From Cladochytrium replicatum (Eukaryota; Chytridiomycota; Chytridiomycetes; Cladochytriales; Cladochytriaceae): a DNA stretch of 64,000 nucleotides. Numbering within the stretch: position 1 is the first letter of the stretch; every line of letters begins with the position of its first letter. This document shows positions 1 to 9,838 of the stretch, in pieces. A program made the translations under genes and the position numbers. The notes under the pieces were generated by a model that was not told the origin of the DNA, did not search any database, and saw nothing but the letters and a program-made list of their open reading frames with translations. The stretch is from positions 1 through 64,000 of the forward strand of contig JAHLKD010000084.1 of NCBI GenBank assembly GCA_025526935.1, in the 5' to 3' direction.

Positions 1-104
1 AACTAACCCTAACTAACCCTAACTAACCCTAACTAACCCTAACTAACCCTAACTAACCCTAACTAACCCTAACTAACCCTAACTAACCCTAACTAACCCT
101 AACT
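1..104. repeat. Telomere, 10-base repeat unit
   Basis: Ten perfect head-to-tail copies of AACTAACCCT plus four bases of an eleventh. On the strand that ends the chromosome this reads as repeated TTAGTTAGGG, i.e. a TTAGGG unit with an extra TTAG. Its position at the extreme left edge, perfect regularity and C-rich orientation pointing into the chromosome are what a native chromosome end looks like. Unique sequence starts at base 105 with no subtelomeric satellite between. Confidence 0.95.
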
Positions 105-1032
105 GGCAAAACCGGGGGCAAGAAAAACCGCAATGGAATGAGGACCTGTCACTGTGGAGACGTCAGGCCAAAACTGCAGACCGGGTTAGTTCTAAGGCAT
201 GGAAGTATGCCCTGGACCTAGAGAGGATCAAGCTGGCTTTGGAGACTTTAGCAGAGGTATCAGTTAGTGACATTGAGTCTGATGCTGCCTTGACAGAAAT
301 TTCCGCTATGATGTCTCCGGATGGTCAGCAGGTATCTCAGCGTACCTTGATCTTGATTTTGAAGTTCGACCTTGATACTCTCGGCAGGTTTTGTTCCCAG
401 GAGCAAGTAACCAACAGTTGCTGTTATCCAGCGTGTTGTGGGAGCGTCGATATGCAAAAATGTCAGATGAACTCCACTGCCTATCCCTGGTTCATTGCAT
501 AAGGTGTTACCTCGAATTCGCCAGGTCCGGAGTGGATACCCTGGAATACGCATTCAATGGAGAAGGTGGAGCCTTTCCGAATCCCTATGACGCCTCTCAG
601 TGGAGAGAATTTCGCCGTAACAGCCCGATCGTCTCCACGCTGGAAGAAATTTCAACCAAAGTGGTGTCCCACGGTCATGAGGCTGCCGGTGTTGCCCTGG
701 AAGATGTGAAGGTCTTTCGCAATCCAAAGACACTTTTGAAAACATTCCTGGACATTGTCAAACGTGGCTACTACACAGCCACTGTTGTTTCTGGGGTGGG
801 ATGGAATGGGTTGCATCATCTCAACAAACCCCTTCTGCGCAGTCTCGTCACCCTGCCGGGATATGGCACAGAGTTTGTGAATGAGCTCAAACAGCGTTAT
901 CGTACTTCCACCCGTTGGTTGGATGCAGGGTTTCTGAACGTCCGCATGGAGCAATCCAGTGAAAGGGTTAATATGATTTTTCCTTTCGTATGGGACCATT
1001 ACCAACACTGTTTTTCAGACACAAGCGATTGA
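101..1032 (+). pseudogene. 3' part of an unrecognised gene, truncated by the telomere
   Basis: One reading frame is open from the telomere junction (AAC at 101, TGG at 104) with no start codon before the repeats, where an in-frame stop lies inside the telomere at base 80. Removing an intron at 332-387 (CAG|GTATCT donor, CTCGGCAG acceptor, phase 0) joins it to a long downstream exon ending with TGA at 1030-1032. The predicted 290-odd residues look coding: helical and charged at the left (WKYALDLERIKLAL), then mixed alpha/beta. I do not recognise the family. The likely reading is that the chromosome broke inside this gene and was healed by telomere addition, leaving only the C-terminal half. 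The same strand continues into the dioxygenase gene 195 bases later. Confidence 0.6.
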
Positions 1033-1226
1033 TATGGAGGGGGTTACTGTCTTGGAACACTTGGGTTCGGAAATTGGTGCTTCCTGTGCTGCTGATTCTC
1101 CTACCTATCAGCATGCGTCTGGGTCACCGGCAGAGATGGGACACCAAGCAGTCCCAAGTTCCCTAGCGTTTCAAACACGAAAACCTTCGGTACCTTCGGT
1201 ATGGGCGTTTTTCTAATCATTCTGTC

Positions 1227-2572
1227 ATGAAACCCATCTCTATTTTTGACAAGCAGGAAAGTTTCAATTTTCAACGTGCCTGGGAGTTGGGAAACATAAA
1301 GTACTCAAAAAAGGTACCCCCGGCAGACTTAAGCCGTCCAAGGAGTGGTACTGACATGTTGACTTCATGAATATGCGCAGGCTTCCTGTCGATCCAAGTT
1401 TGAGCACCTTGCACATAAACTTGCAGCGGACAACGTCGTTCCAGCGATACCCCAGGCAGTGCTTGCAGCCCCGAGTACCTCTGTATGGAACATACTTTCA
1501 GTATGTCCCCCTATTAACAGTTTTTGCATTTACTCAGATTGATGTTGTTACCCCTGAACTGACCCCTGCACAACGACTCTTCTTCAGTATCCCCTCGGCA
1601 ACTGACCTATCTGTTGAGCGGCGAGATGCTCTTCTGAAGGATGTACGTGAGAGAACCCTGGAATTGCGCTTCCGGGTCAAGCTGCAGGACCTCGCTTCTA
1701 GACCTACAGCCAGACAACCCAACACACACCTGAAACCACAACTCACAGCGGAAGAGGCGTATTTGCTCGACCTTAAGGAGGCAGAGGACTACATTGATGT
1801 CACGTCGCGGATGGGGGATCACCGACCGCTTGCGCCTCTTCAGGGTGTCGACTGCACGGGCCGTAGATTGTTCTTTTGGGTTCCGAACGCTGTTTCTGCT
1901 CTGGCACCGGGAATCACCAGCACCGTTGAAAAGTTCGTGGAAAAATATCCGCCTGTTAAGTCAGCAAAGGACAATCGGCATGTCAATTGGGATCTGCAAC
2001 CCACTCACAACGGCGTTTACCACCTTGGTGTGTGGCAGCCAACGGGAGGTGCCCCTGGAGGTGACATCGGTACCTCCGCTGAAACATTCCCCGGCAGCAG
2101 CGGAAAAACAGATGCGGTTGTTGAGTTCTTACGCCACCAACATATTCTTGACCTCGCTGAGACTGTCCAGGCATTATTCAGGTGCCTTGACCCAGATATG
2201 GCGGGGCGGTACAGTGCGGCGATGGGGAGGCTGAACCCTAGCGGCAAATTACTCTGGGACAACCATACGAACAAGACTTTTGCAATGCTTGTGGTTGTTC
2301 TCAATCAATGGATAGTCCGACACCGGGATCTCAAGGACATTCCAGATGGTTGGTGTGCGATGGTGTGCTTTGGCAGATTCAAGGGTGGGAGGACCGTGCT
2401 TCCTGATCTCGGAGTTAAGATTCCTTTCAAGAGTGGTGACATTCTTTTCATCAGATCATGCGCCCTTGAACATATGCTGGAGAAGTGGGGAACTAGCCCA
2501 CGCGAATTCCGGGTGTGCCTTGTATTCAAAATGCACAAAGGTGTCTTTTTAAACACAGAAGAAAACACTTAG
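1227..2572 (+). CDS. TET/JBP-like 2-oxoglutarate/Fe(II) dioxygenase
   Basis: Predicted nucleic-acid base dioxygenase of the TET/JBP superfamily, which oxidises methyl groups on pyrimidines in DNA using Fe(II) and 2-oxoglutarate. Best model: exons 1227-1313, 1381-1500 and 1538-2572, giving about 413 residues. The first intron has GTACCC/GCGCAG ends; the second is only 37 bases (GTATGT, CTATTAAC branch-like, CAG). Both are phase 0 and the upstream exon frames read as good protein. The core shows H-x-D (HRD, about residue 331), the GG and LPDLG segment after it, the distal metal-binding His (LEHML, about 381) and the 2OG-binding Arg (REFRV, about 394). The N-terminal 200 residues are unassigned. 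It is the first intact gene from the telomere and converges on the recombinase-helicase locus. Alternative: another double-stranded beta-helix oxygenase with a non-DNA substrate. Confidence 0.78.
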
Positions 2573-3633
2573 TTGTGGAGGCAGTTAAATATCGTGGACA
2601 ATTTGCTTGGTCATTAAATACAGCTGTCTATATCTAACCTGATCCTCCTCTATTCTAAGCTTGTTATTGACATAGATCGCCACAGGGTAAATTACGATTT
2701 TGTTGAAATTCTACATTGCCACAGATAACAATCTAACAGCCCTCCTCTGAAAGAAGTATATCGAACACCAGAACAAGTGCCCGACATATATTCCCACCAG
2801 CTATGTTGCACTTGTTGCTAAAATCGTGAATACTGTAGGTCTGGATACCCCACTCAACCCAACTGTCTAACTGCCTCAAAGCATCTACTACCTCTTGACT
2901 CCTATATCTCCGCTTCAGCCAGGACGAAACGTCATTACTCTTGGCGCTTTCGTAGTGGAGACGACAATAGCAGTGAAGAGCGGCTCGTTTATTGTCCGTG
3001 GTGCAGAACGGTTCGTTTGAGGAATGATGCTGTTGTGTCCGCCGCAGGAGACAGTAGATGCATAACTGGTTAGGTCGGAATTTTGCGAAGTTGTCCATCG
3101 CCTTCTTTGCAGCACAGTCAGACCGACGATGTCCCGGTTCTCCGCAGACCCAGCAACGATGGTCACGCCGTGTTGCTGAGGAACTTGCAACAGTCTGCAC
3201 CGCATTCTGGCAACCACAGGGGAAACCTTGGAAAGTCTCACACACAATACACCTACTACGGTTGAAGATGCTATGGTATAGAGCTGTGAAGTCTCTCTTA
3301 AGGTGTGGGATGACTGAAGCTGTGGAGACAGCAGGTAATGGGTTTGCAGATGGCCAAAAGACCTTAGGGTGTGGATTTTGCTGTGACAGTGACAAACCCA
3401 TATCTACCTGGAAATCATTAGGTTTGTGTTCTGTAGTAAAGGTCCTCCACTTTGACTGGGTGCTCCCAACATCCGCTGGAAGCCACTGAACTGAACCATC
3501 CTCCGGGTGTGACCAAGACCAATCTGACTTAACAGAGGAGTGCTGAAGCAACTACTTGAAAGATGATCAGGCGAAGTATAACATACATGTCAAAACGGGG
3601 ATCCAAACCTTTGGCCTTTTCAGAGACAGACCA

Positions 3634-3735
3634 GATGGATTCTCTTCATAATCCATCTGGTTCTTCATGGTGTATGAGCTAGAAGATGGACTCTCTTCAT
3701 AATCCTTCTGGTTCTTCAAGGTGTATGAGCTGGAA
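3634..3735. repeat. Two tandem 51-base coding repeats
   Basis: Two copies of a 51-base unit (3634-3684 and 3685-3735) with a few substitutions. On the minus strand they encode two 17-residue copies of a motif like SSSSYTLKNQKDYEESP in the linker exon between helicase and zinc knuckle. Length is a multiple of three, so the frame is preserved, unlike the nearby 77-base duplication. Confidence 0.85.
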
Positions 3736-4073
3736 GATGACCGTTGTTTGCCAAAATGATGGCCCGAGAATGAGTCTGAGTGCAAATTTTGCCAATAACC
3801 CTTAGTGGTTAACTTATTGTCTTTTCAACTAACACTTACCTGGAGATATGTGCCCCCTATTAGGTATGGGTTTGATCAGGAAGGGTCTTTCGTGATAAGT
3901 CCCTAAAGGCTGCGTTGCACCAGGAGGCCCATATAGTGGAGTAGGTGAGTCCCAGTAGTTTGGAGTTTGTGTCCTGATGATCCTCGGAGTTTCTGGAACG
4001 CGCGATACGTCCGATTGCGTAGAGGTGGTTGTGGAGGATGTGCTGCTAAAGAGGGTACCGCTGTATTGCTGAC

Positions 4074-4231
4074 CAGGTGGAGTCTCCTGTTGCTGCCCCA
4101 ATTTTAGGTAAAGGTTGGACTGTCCGCCACAGTTTCCGCACAGCTTCGCACAGGTGGAGTCTCCTGTTGCTGCCCCAATTTTAGGTAAAGGTTGGACTGT
4201 CCGCCACAGTTTCCGCACAGCTTCGCACAGG
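4074..4231. repeat. Exact 77-base tandem duplication inside the helicase gene
   Basis: Copy one is 4074-4150 and copy two 4151-4227, with four more matching bases to 4231; I see no mismatch. 77 is not a multiple of three, so the helicase frame, intact through the first copy read, ends 15 residues into the second. Skipping one copy restores the frame into the downstream exon exactly. No AG|GT junction exists on the minus strand of the unit that would allow removal of exactly one unit as an intron. Confidence 0.95.
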
Positions 4232-5642
4232 AATTGCAACACTCGGGTGCATTGGGGTTTCCGTCCAAGAATGTGATCTTTGCTCTGCGCAAGCATGAAC
4301 TGGTTTGCATGTACTCCAGTAGTGCAGCTCGGTCGGGAGATAGTTCTTCTTCGGTGCGTACATGCATAAACCCCTCATTCCGAATGAGGATCTCAATGCC
4401 AACTGAACCGTTTCTTGCAGCCCTCCCCCCCATCTGACTGAGCTCCATCATCCCAGAGCAACTGACAATAACTACAAGGCCAACGTCGTCCACATTCAGA
4501 GCTGCACCCAAACCACTGGTTGCTATCATCACCCTTGACATGTCCGCCATTGCAGCAATAGGGTCGCGCCCCTGATCTAGGCCTTCCCAGCCTAGCCATC
4601 GACACAGATCCACATTTCTGTCCAGTTCTGACATTTTCGATCCATGATGACAGCACGGGTGCATGTTTGTCGGAACTGCTTCTTTGGCGCTGGGTCCTCC
4701 CAGAAGCAAACTCTTGATCTGAGCCTGTTGTTCTTCGTTGGCAATATATATGATGGTGCGCTGGCATGTGGCCCGTACATACTCGCACACTTCCGCTAAT
4801 GGCCAACTCTTAACAAAATATGCCAACTCGGGACGGTCGGTCGGAGACCTGCAAACGCTCAGCTCTCCACGGCCCAGGCCAACCTGTTGCTCGAATGCGG
4901 ACTGGAGAACTACAGGCATGGTGGCTGTCATATACAAAAAGCGACAACTTCCGAGTGGTCGACTAGCATACTTTGACTTGTGTACAAATTCCCTGACGTT
5001 GGTCATGGCCTCACGGAAGTGACGTTGGGTGAGGAGAATATGACATTCGTCCAGTATCACTGTCCCCAGCCTCCCGTTCTCCCATATTTGGACCAATTCT
5101 GTGGAAAGCAGGCCGGGATTGTCAAGTTGCTCTACTTGACATAGCAGTAGCCCCGGATGACCAGCTATTGCGTTCAGCTTGTTCTTGTGGGCTTTCACTT
5201 CACTCCACAGGTAACAAGGAATCCGCAGCTCTTCCAGTCGCTTTCTGATCTCCGCTGCAACAGCTCGTAGGGGAGATATCAGCACATGCAGAACTGCTGT
5301 GTTCAACGCTGCCAGGATGGCCGGTACCACGGTCTTTCCAGACCCAGTTGGTGACACCAGTAGAGTATGTTTTTCACTCTTGCAGATGGCCTCTCTGATG
5401 GAATCTGATCTGAAGTGTGCATATCGGTTTCCAGTAAAAGTACGAAGTAGCTCCGTGGCTTGCAGAACAGTATTTGCCCTTGCTGCATCCTCCCCACTCG
5501 CTAGGAAATCTTCACGGAATGTGGCATGGACATTCACCGTCTCCAACACCTCCGACACAGTCAGGGTCCCCAACACAGTCTCCGTCTCTGATACCTTTGC
5601 CGTATCTCTTACTGTCTCAGATACATTGGACCTGTCCCCTGA

Positions 5643-8600
5643 TCAGAGAACTGCCTCTGGAGATGTCACTGCTGGGACCAGTTGCTCGTGTTCCTGATCT
5701 GCTATCCCGCAACGTTGGAACCAGTGCTCACATATCCTCAGCCGCTCCGCTGCAACTACATCCAGAAGCTGAGGGATGCTTGAACCTGTTCGGTTGTAGA
5801 TTGCCTCTGCTGTGTGTGACGAATGGCCCTCTCCAAGGTTCGCCATGTCCCCTTTCCTTAGCAACGTGCTTACTTGTGCAGGCATTAGTCGGGAGTCAAT
5901 CTGGGAAAAGTTGCTCGCAAATCTACGGTACTCGGCATATGTCACGCGCACCCCAAGAATGCTCTGGAAAGTCTCTGTGAGGGTAGTAGACAAATCTGAA
6001 CATTCCAATGTCCCGTTCTTTCCCAGGAACAAGGATCGCCTACATTCTTCGGGGAATGTCTTTTTCTGCACCCACTTGAATGTACTGAACAGCAACCTCC
6101 GCACTATAAAGAGGTGGAAGATGAGCAGCCTCTCCAGTGACCTTGGAACAAAGCGCGGAACCACTGTCCGCTCCTCCTTTATCTGTTCTGTCTTGCACCG
6201 GTAGCTCACCAGCACCAGACGATCATTCTTATGATAAACAGAGCGAGGAACTGCAGAAGAATTGACTGCATTCTGAGGAACTAGGTCCGTGAGACGAGGC
6301 GGGGCTCCACATCCAAGCAGAACCGCTGCTGCAATCTTCTTGTTCCATTCCAGCAGCTGTCCATGCTGCTGCCAGAGATCATGGTGATCCGTCACTGGCC
6401 CAATATTTCTAACCCAGGATGCCAATATGCCTCCCAAAGCTGGCTGCAGGTGCGTACTGGAGAGAGTTGTGTGTTGCGCCCACTCATAGTCTGACGCTGT
6501 CTCACATGTAACATCGGGAGCATTTTCTATGAGCCACGATAGAGTTAACCATGTCTCTTGATCTGGCTGGAGAGGATAAGCGATCTTCTTCATGAGTAGA
6601 CTGAGGTCCCTGATTAAGGTACTGTAAGCATGCCCTAGGGTGGTCATATTGAAGTATGTATCCTTCGCCAGCAGGTACGCACAGGCCTGGGAGTCAAACT
6701 GCATGCGATTGGTGGCAATTGTCTGGCTGGCAACCTTTTTGATCCAAGCTAACGTTACCCCGATCCTCCCTGACATTGTGTGCCTATTGAAGCGAGAGGT
6801 AAAGTGTCCAATCTGCATTAAACGTTCTGGCTCCACACTTCCAGTTACTTTGCAATCCTGCCAAAACCGGTGCAGACCTGTGACATACGCCCATCTGAGT
6901 AATGCAGCTCCGGTTCTGGACACGCTGTTGGCAGGTCTCCAGGCCCCCAGCACATCTCTCGAATCAATCACCCACCAGGTGAAAAGGGGATTGTTGAACA
7001 CCTTTTCGGGGATGGTTGATATGACAGTTTCTGCTTGGAAGAGAGACTCTGTAACAGCAAGCAGAGCTGCAAAAAGTTCTTCTTCTGTCTCTGCCGCAGA
7101 TCCAACAGGGAGAAGATGTGTTGGCCCCACCGGACTTTCCTGATCCTCGTCGCCTGACTCACTGGAGCTTTCTTCAGAGTCCACCTCGCCCTCATGATTG
7201 GTGTCGCCAGACAGCAGCTGTGCCACGTCTAGCCCCTGATCCCCTACTGGATCAAACAGTGGTATTCCTGTTGGTTCTTCAGGTCCAGAGTTTCCAACCT
7301 TCTGCTTCAACATTCTTGCAAACTGCTCCAAAGATGCTCCCAATGAGCTGCTGATCTGCACAAAGGGTGTCTCTATAATGCGCTTCCACACCAAGATCGT
7401 CAGCCACAGAACACAGGTCCATGTCTGTGCATAGCGTGACAGTGTTGCGTCCCGAAGCTGTCGGAATTTCTGCTTCTCGTTGACTTGCTGCTCCTGATCA
7501 AACCTGGGCTTCATGATTTCCTGCCTGACCATGAAGGGCATTCGCATGATCCGTGATTGCAGTGCCTTGTGGTAGGCAACCATAGTCTTCCCCAGCTCCT
7601 TGCGGTTGAACCCCAGGCCAATGTCCTGGTTTTGTTCCCCGACAACATCTTTCCACGTGATGCGCTCGTTGATCTTTTGGCCGCTCCTGTGCCTAGGATC
7701 CACATGGTGAAAGTCGCAACCAAGAATCCAGGGAGGAAGCTCTTCAGATAGCTTCAAGGCAGGGACAGAGGTGAATGCGTCAGCAAGCAGCAACTGCAGG
7801 CTTGCCTTCTGCATTTCAGTGAGCTGCAAGGATGGGTCAGGGGAATAGGGTCCCAGAGGAGCCATTTGCACGACCCAGTAACCGTGAAGTCCATAGTACG
7901 GCATGACAATACTCTGGACTTTGACCTGCTTTGGAGAGGTACCTCTTGCTGCCGGATTGGACTTGCAACAATGCTTTTGAAAGGTAGATAAGGTGCCACA
8001 CACATAGCCGCAGCCTCGGCACTGAAAACCATCCTGTACACAGACTCCTGGGATTGGGGTAAATGAGGCAAGCTTGTTGTTGTCTCTGTCTATACGCTCC
8101 AGAATGACCTTGTTGTTCCACAGCGGTGTAAGCTGGTTAACCACGTTTAGATTCAAAAGTGCTCTTGAAGCAATCAGGCGGGTGCTCCTGTCGACCTGAC
8201 TGTGGTACTTTTGGACATGGGCCCCGCATGAAGACGCGTCCACGAGAATGCCACAGCTGATACAAACCAGCACACCAAACTCTTCTGCTATGAAGAAATC
8301 CAAGGCTATGCCTGGAGGATAGGAAATGATAGAGGTGAGATGCTTTCAGCAGTCCTGATGAAGGAAGCTTACGCCTAAGGTTTCCTGTAGCTATGGCGCT
8401 CTGAATCAGAAGTTTGTTCACAGGGTTCTCATTGTGAAGGGGTGCTACACGTACGTTGGCGAGGTCCTCTTCGTAACTGTCATTGTTGAGGCTGTTCTTA
8501 TCTCTCTTGACAGTGCCTTGCAGAATGCGAAGAACCATGTCAACCCCTTCTTGGCCAGCAGCCGGGAGGCCCGCAACCTCGAACGCGTCGCGTAGGAACT

Positions 8601-8986
8601 CCTCTGTATGAACTCTAGGATTGGTGCCCAACCCTTCCTTGGCGGGATGGGAAGCTCGACAATGCTTCCTCAAAGCATCTCTCTCCTTGTATTCCCTGTG
8701 GTCCTTGCCAGTGCAAAGCGTGCACACGAGCATGCCATCTTCCCTGGTGATCCACTCCATCCTGGGTTCCTTGATGCGGTTGCTCAGCTGGTCTAACATG
8801 GACATGATCGAGATTGGCCCGGCTACTCAAAAAACATGAGCCCTTTAGTGAGAAAGGTCGAGATTGGGTATGTTCACATGTAGTGAGAAGCTCACCAGGG
8901 GCAGATTTAGGAGTGGTTTCAGTGATACCTGGTTGAACAAACTCATTGCAGTCCATTGCAGAAACATCACTGCTGCTAGATTGCAT
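5643..8986 (-). CDS. C2H2 zinc-finger, tyrosine-recombinase-like half of the YR-RecQ locus
   Basis: Best model: exons 8896-8986, 8373-8822 and 5643-8311 (introns of 73 and 61 bases with GTGAGC/GAGTAG and GTAAGC/CCTCCAG ends), giving 1069 residues before TGA at 5643-5645. Zinc-finger-like Cys/His clusters lie near residues 64-85 (CTLCTGKD..), 197-215 (CISCGI..) and 280 (CRGCGYVCG..). Residues about 837-1045 show the tyrosine-recombinase pattern: Arg in GAPPRLTDL, Lys in YRCKTE, Arg in YAEYRRFAS, His in GEGHSSHTAE and a Tyr in AIYNRTG. In related fungal proteins this region runs straight into a RecQ helicase in one polypeptide, and here the frame also does, apart from the single stop. Likely DNA strand cleavage and joining for a mobile or telomere-linked element. 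The catalytic assignments are from pattern only. Confidence 0.7.
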
Positions 8987-9410
8987 CTAACGGTAGGAGC
9001 ATGAGCACCTAGTGTATACTGTACCGTGTGAGAGCATACTTCAGATTGTTGACTAGCTTTGACGAGAGTGGAAGTTGCACTAATAGCAGCGGTGGAAGCT
9101 GTGGTATGGACAGAGAGGAAGTTGGGATCCACTATCTATAGCAGGAAGACCCTGTGGCCAGGTCTTGCCCTCTAGTTTCCTAAAAAGGATAACCCCGGCG
9201 TGGCAGAGAAGCTTCTTATCAAGGACAAACAAATACAAAGAATCAGTTCTCTACTCCAGTAGCATGCTCTAGCCCACGAAATCAAAGGAGTCTCTCCCAA
9301 CAGCATCATTGCTGGGCCTATGAAATGAAAAGACTTAGTGAAAAATCCACCTACAAGAGAGATTGAGATAGCATGAATTTCAGTTGAAGCAGAATAAATT
9401 GCATCTGGAA
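8987..9410. other. Upstream region of the YR-RecQ locus
   Basis: No convincing gene. This is the presumed 5' flank and promoter of the minus-strand recombinase gene; I see no clear TATA box or initiator that could be singled out. Confidence 0.4.
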
Positions 9411-9504
9411 GGTCCGTCCATGGTTAATAAAAATGGGTTGGACGGTCCGTCCCCGCCTAATAAAAACGCGTCGGACGGTCCGTCCGAATGTTATTAACAT
9501 TCCG
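9411..9504. repeat. Three 33-base iterons with a palindromic core
   Basis: GGTCCGTCC recurs at 9411, 9444 and 9477, exactly 33 bases apart. The second and third copies extend to GGACGGTCCGTCC, a perfect inverted repeat around one base. Each of the first two spacers carries TAATAAAAA. The array ends in GAATGTTATTAACATTC, another near-perfect palindrome. Such regular spacing of dyad sites suggests cooperative protein binding, for example by the zinc-finger recombinase encoded just to the left, or a terminal region of a mobile element. Confidence 0.8.
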
Positions 9505-9838
9505 GCTTGGAATAACTGTTAGGAAGTACCAAGTTCTGATCCTGGATCATGGGTGGCCACTGGACAAAATGGATGCGCCGGCTGAATATCATTTTTGCTG
9601 TCCATTTTGATCTGGGGTTTTCGTGATGGAAATACAGTTTAGTAGCACTGATCCAATCCCAACTCAACAAACAGCTGCAATTAGTTTTATGTTGAAATTT
9701 TTAATGTGGAATGCTCAAAAGATGTGAAACAAGCAAAAACTTTGAATATAGTCTTTCGTTCATCATTTTACCATTATTGGAACTTTTGTTTTGGGACAGT
9801 TGGTCCTGTCTGTCTGGAATGTTCCGCAAATATTCAGC
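9505..9838. other. Intergenic, no recognisable feature
   Basis: AT-rich stretch between the iterons and the 3' end of the minus-strand orphan gene. No coding frame, RNA or repeat that I can support. Confidence 0.5.

Larger units (their letters stand above)
2733..5642 (-). pseudogene. RecQ-like helicase and zinc-knuckle half of the YR-RecQ locus
   Basis: Continues the same reading frame as the recombinase half, separated from it only by one TGA. Helicase motifs in order: I (SPTGSGKT), Ia (LISPLRAV), II (LDECH), III (TATMP), IV (RTIIYIAN), V (MIATSGLGAALN) and VI (QMGGRAARNG), followed by a Cys cluster ending CAKLCGNC, as in telomere-linked RecQ helicases of fungi. An exact 77-base tandem duplication then shifts the frame. 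Beyond it, exons 3840-4073, 3609-3775 and 2733-3542 join cleanly through introns 3776-3839 (CAG|GTAAGT) and 3543-3608, encoding a Ser/Thr/Pro-rich linker with a 17-residue repeat and a Cys-rich end with a CCHC knuckle (CWVCGEPGHRRSDC). Expected role is 3'-5' DNA unwinding at telomeres or in element replication. The stop and frameshift argue for a decayed copy unless read-through or unusual splicing rescues it. Confidence 0.75.

Noticed and set aside
1794-2234. 146-residue plus-strand frame inside the dioxygenase gene
   Set aside because: Overlaps the conserved oxygenase frame and has no protein-like pattern of its own.
5643-5645. TGA read as a sense codon through an altered genetic code
   Set aside because: TGA ends other intact genes in the window, so a code change is not supported.
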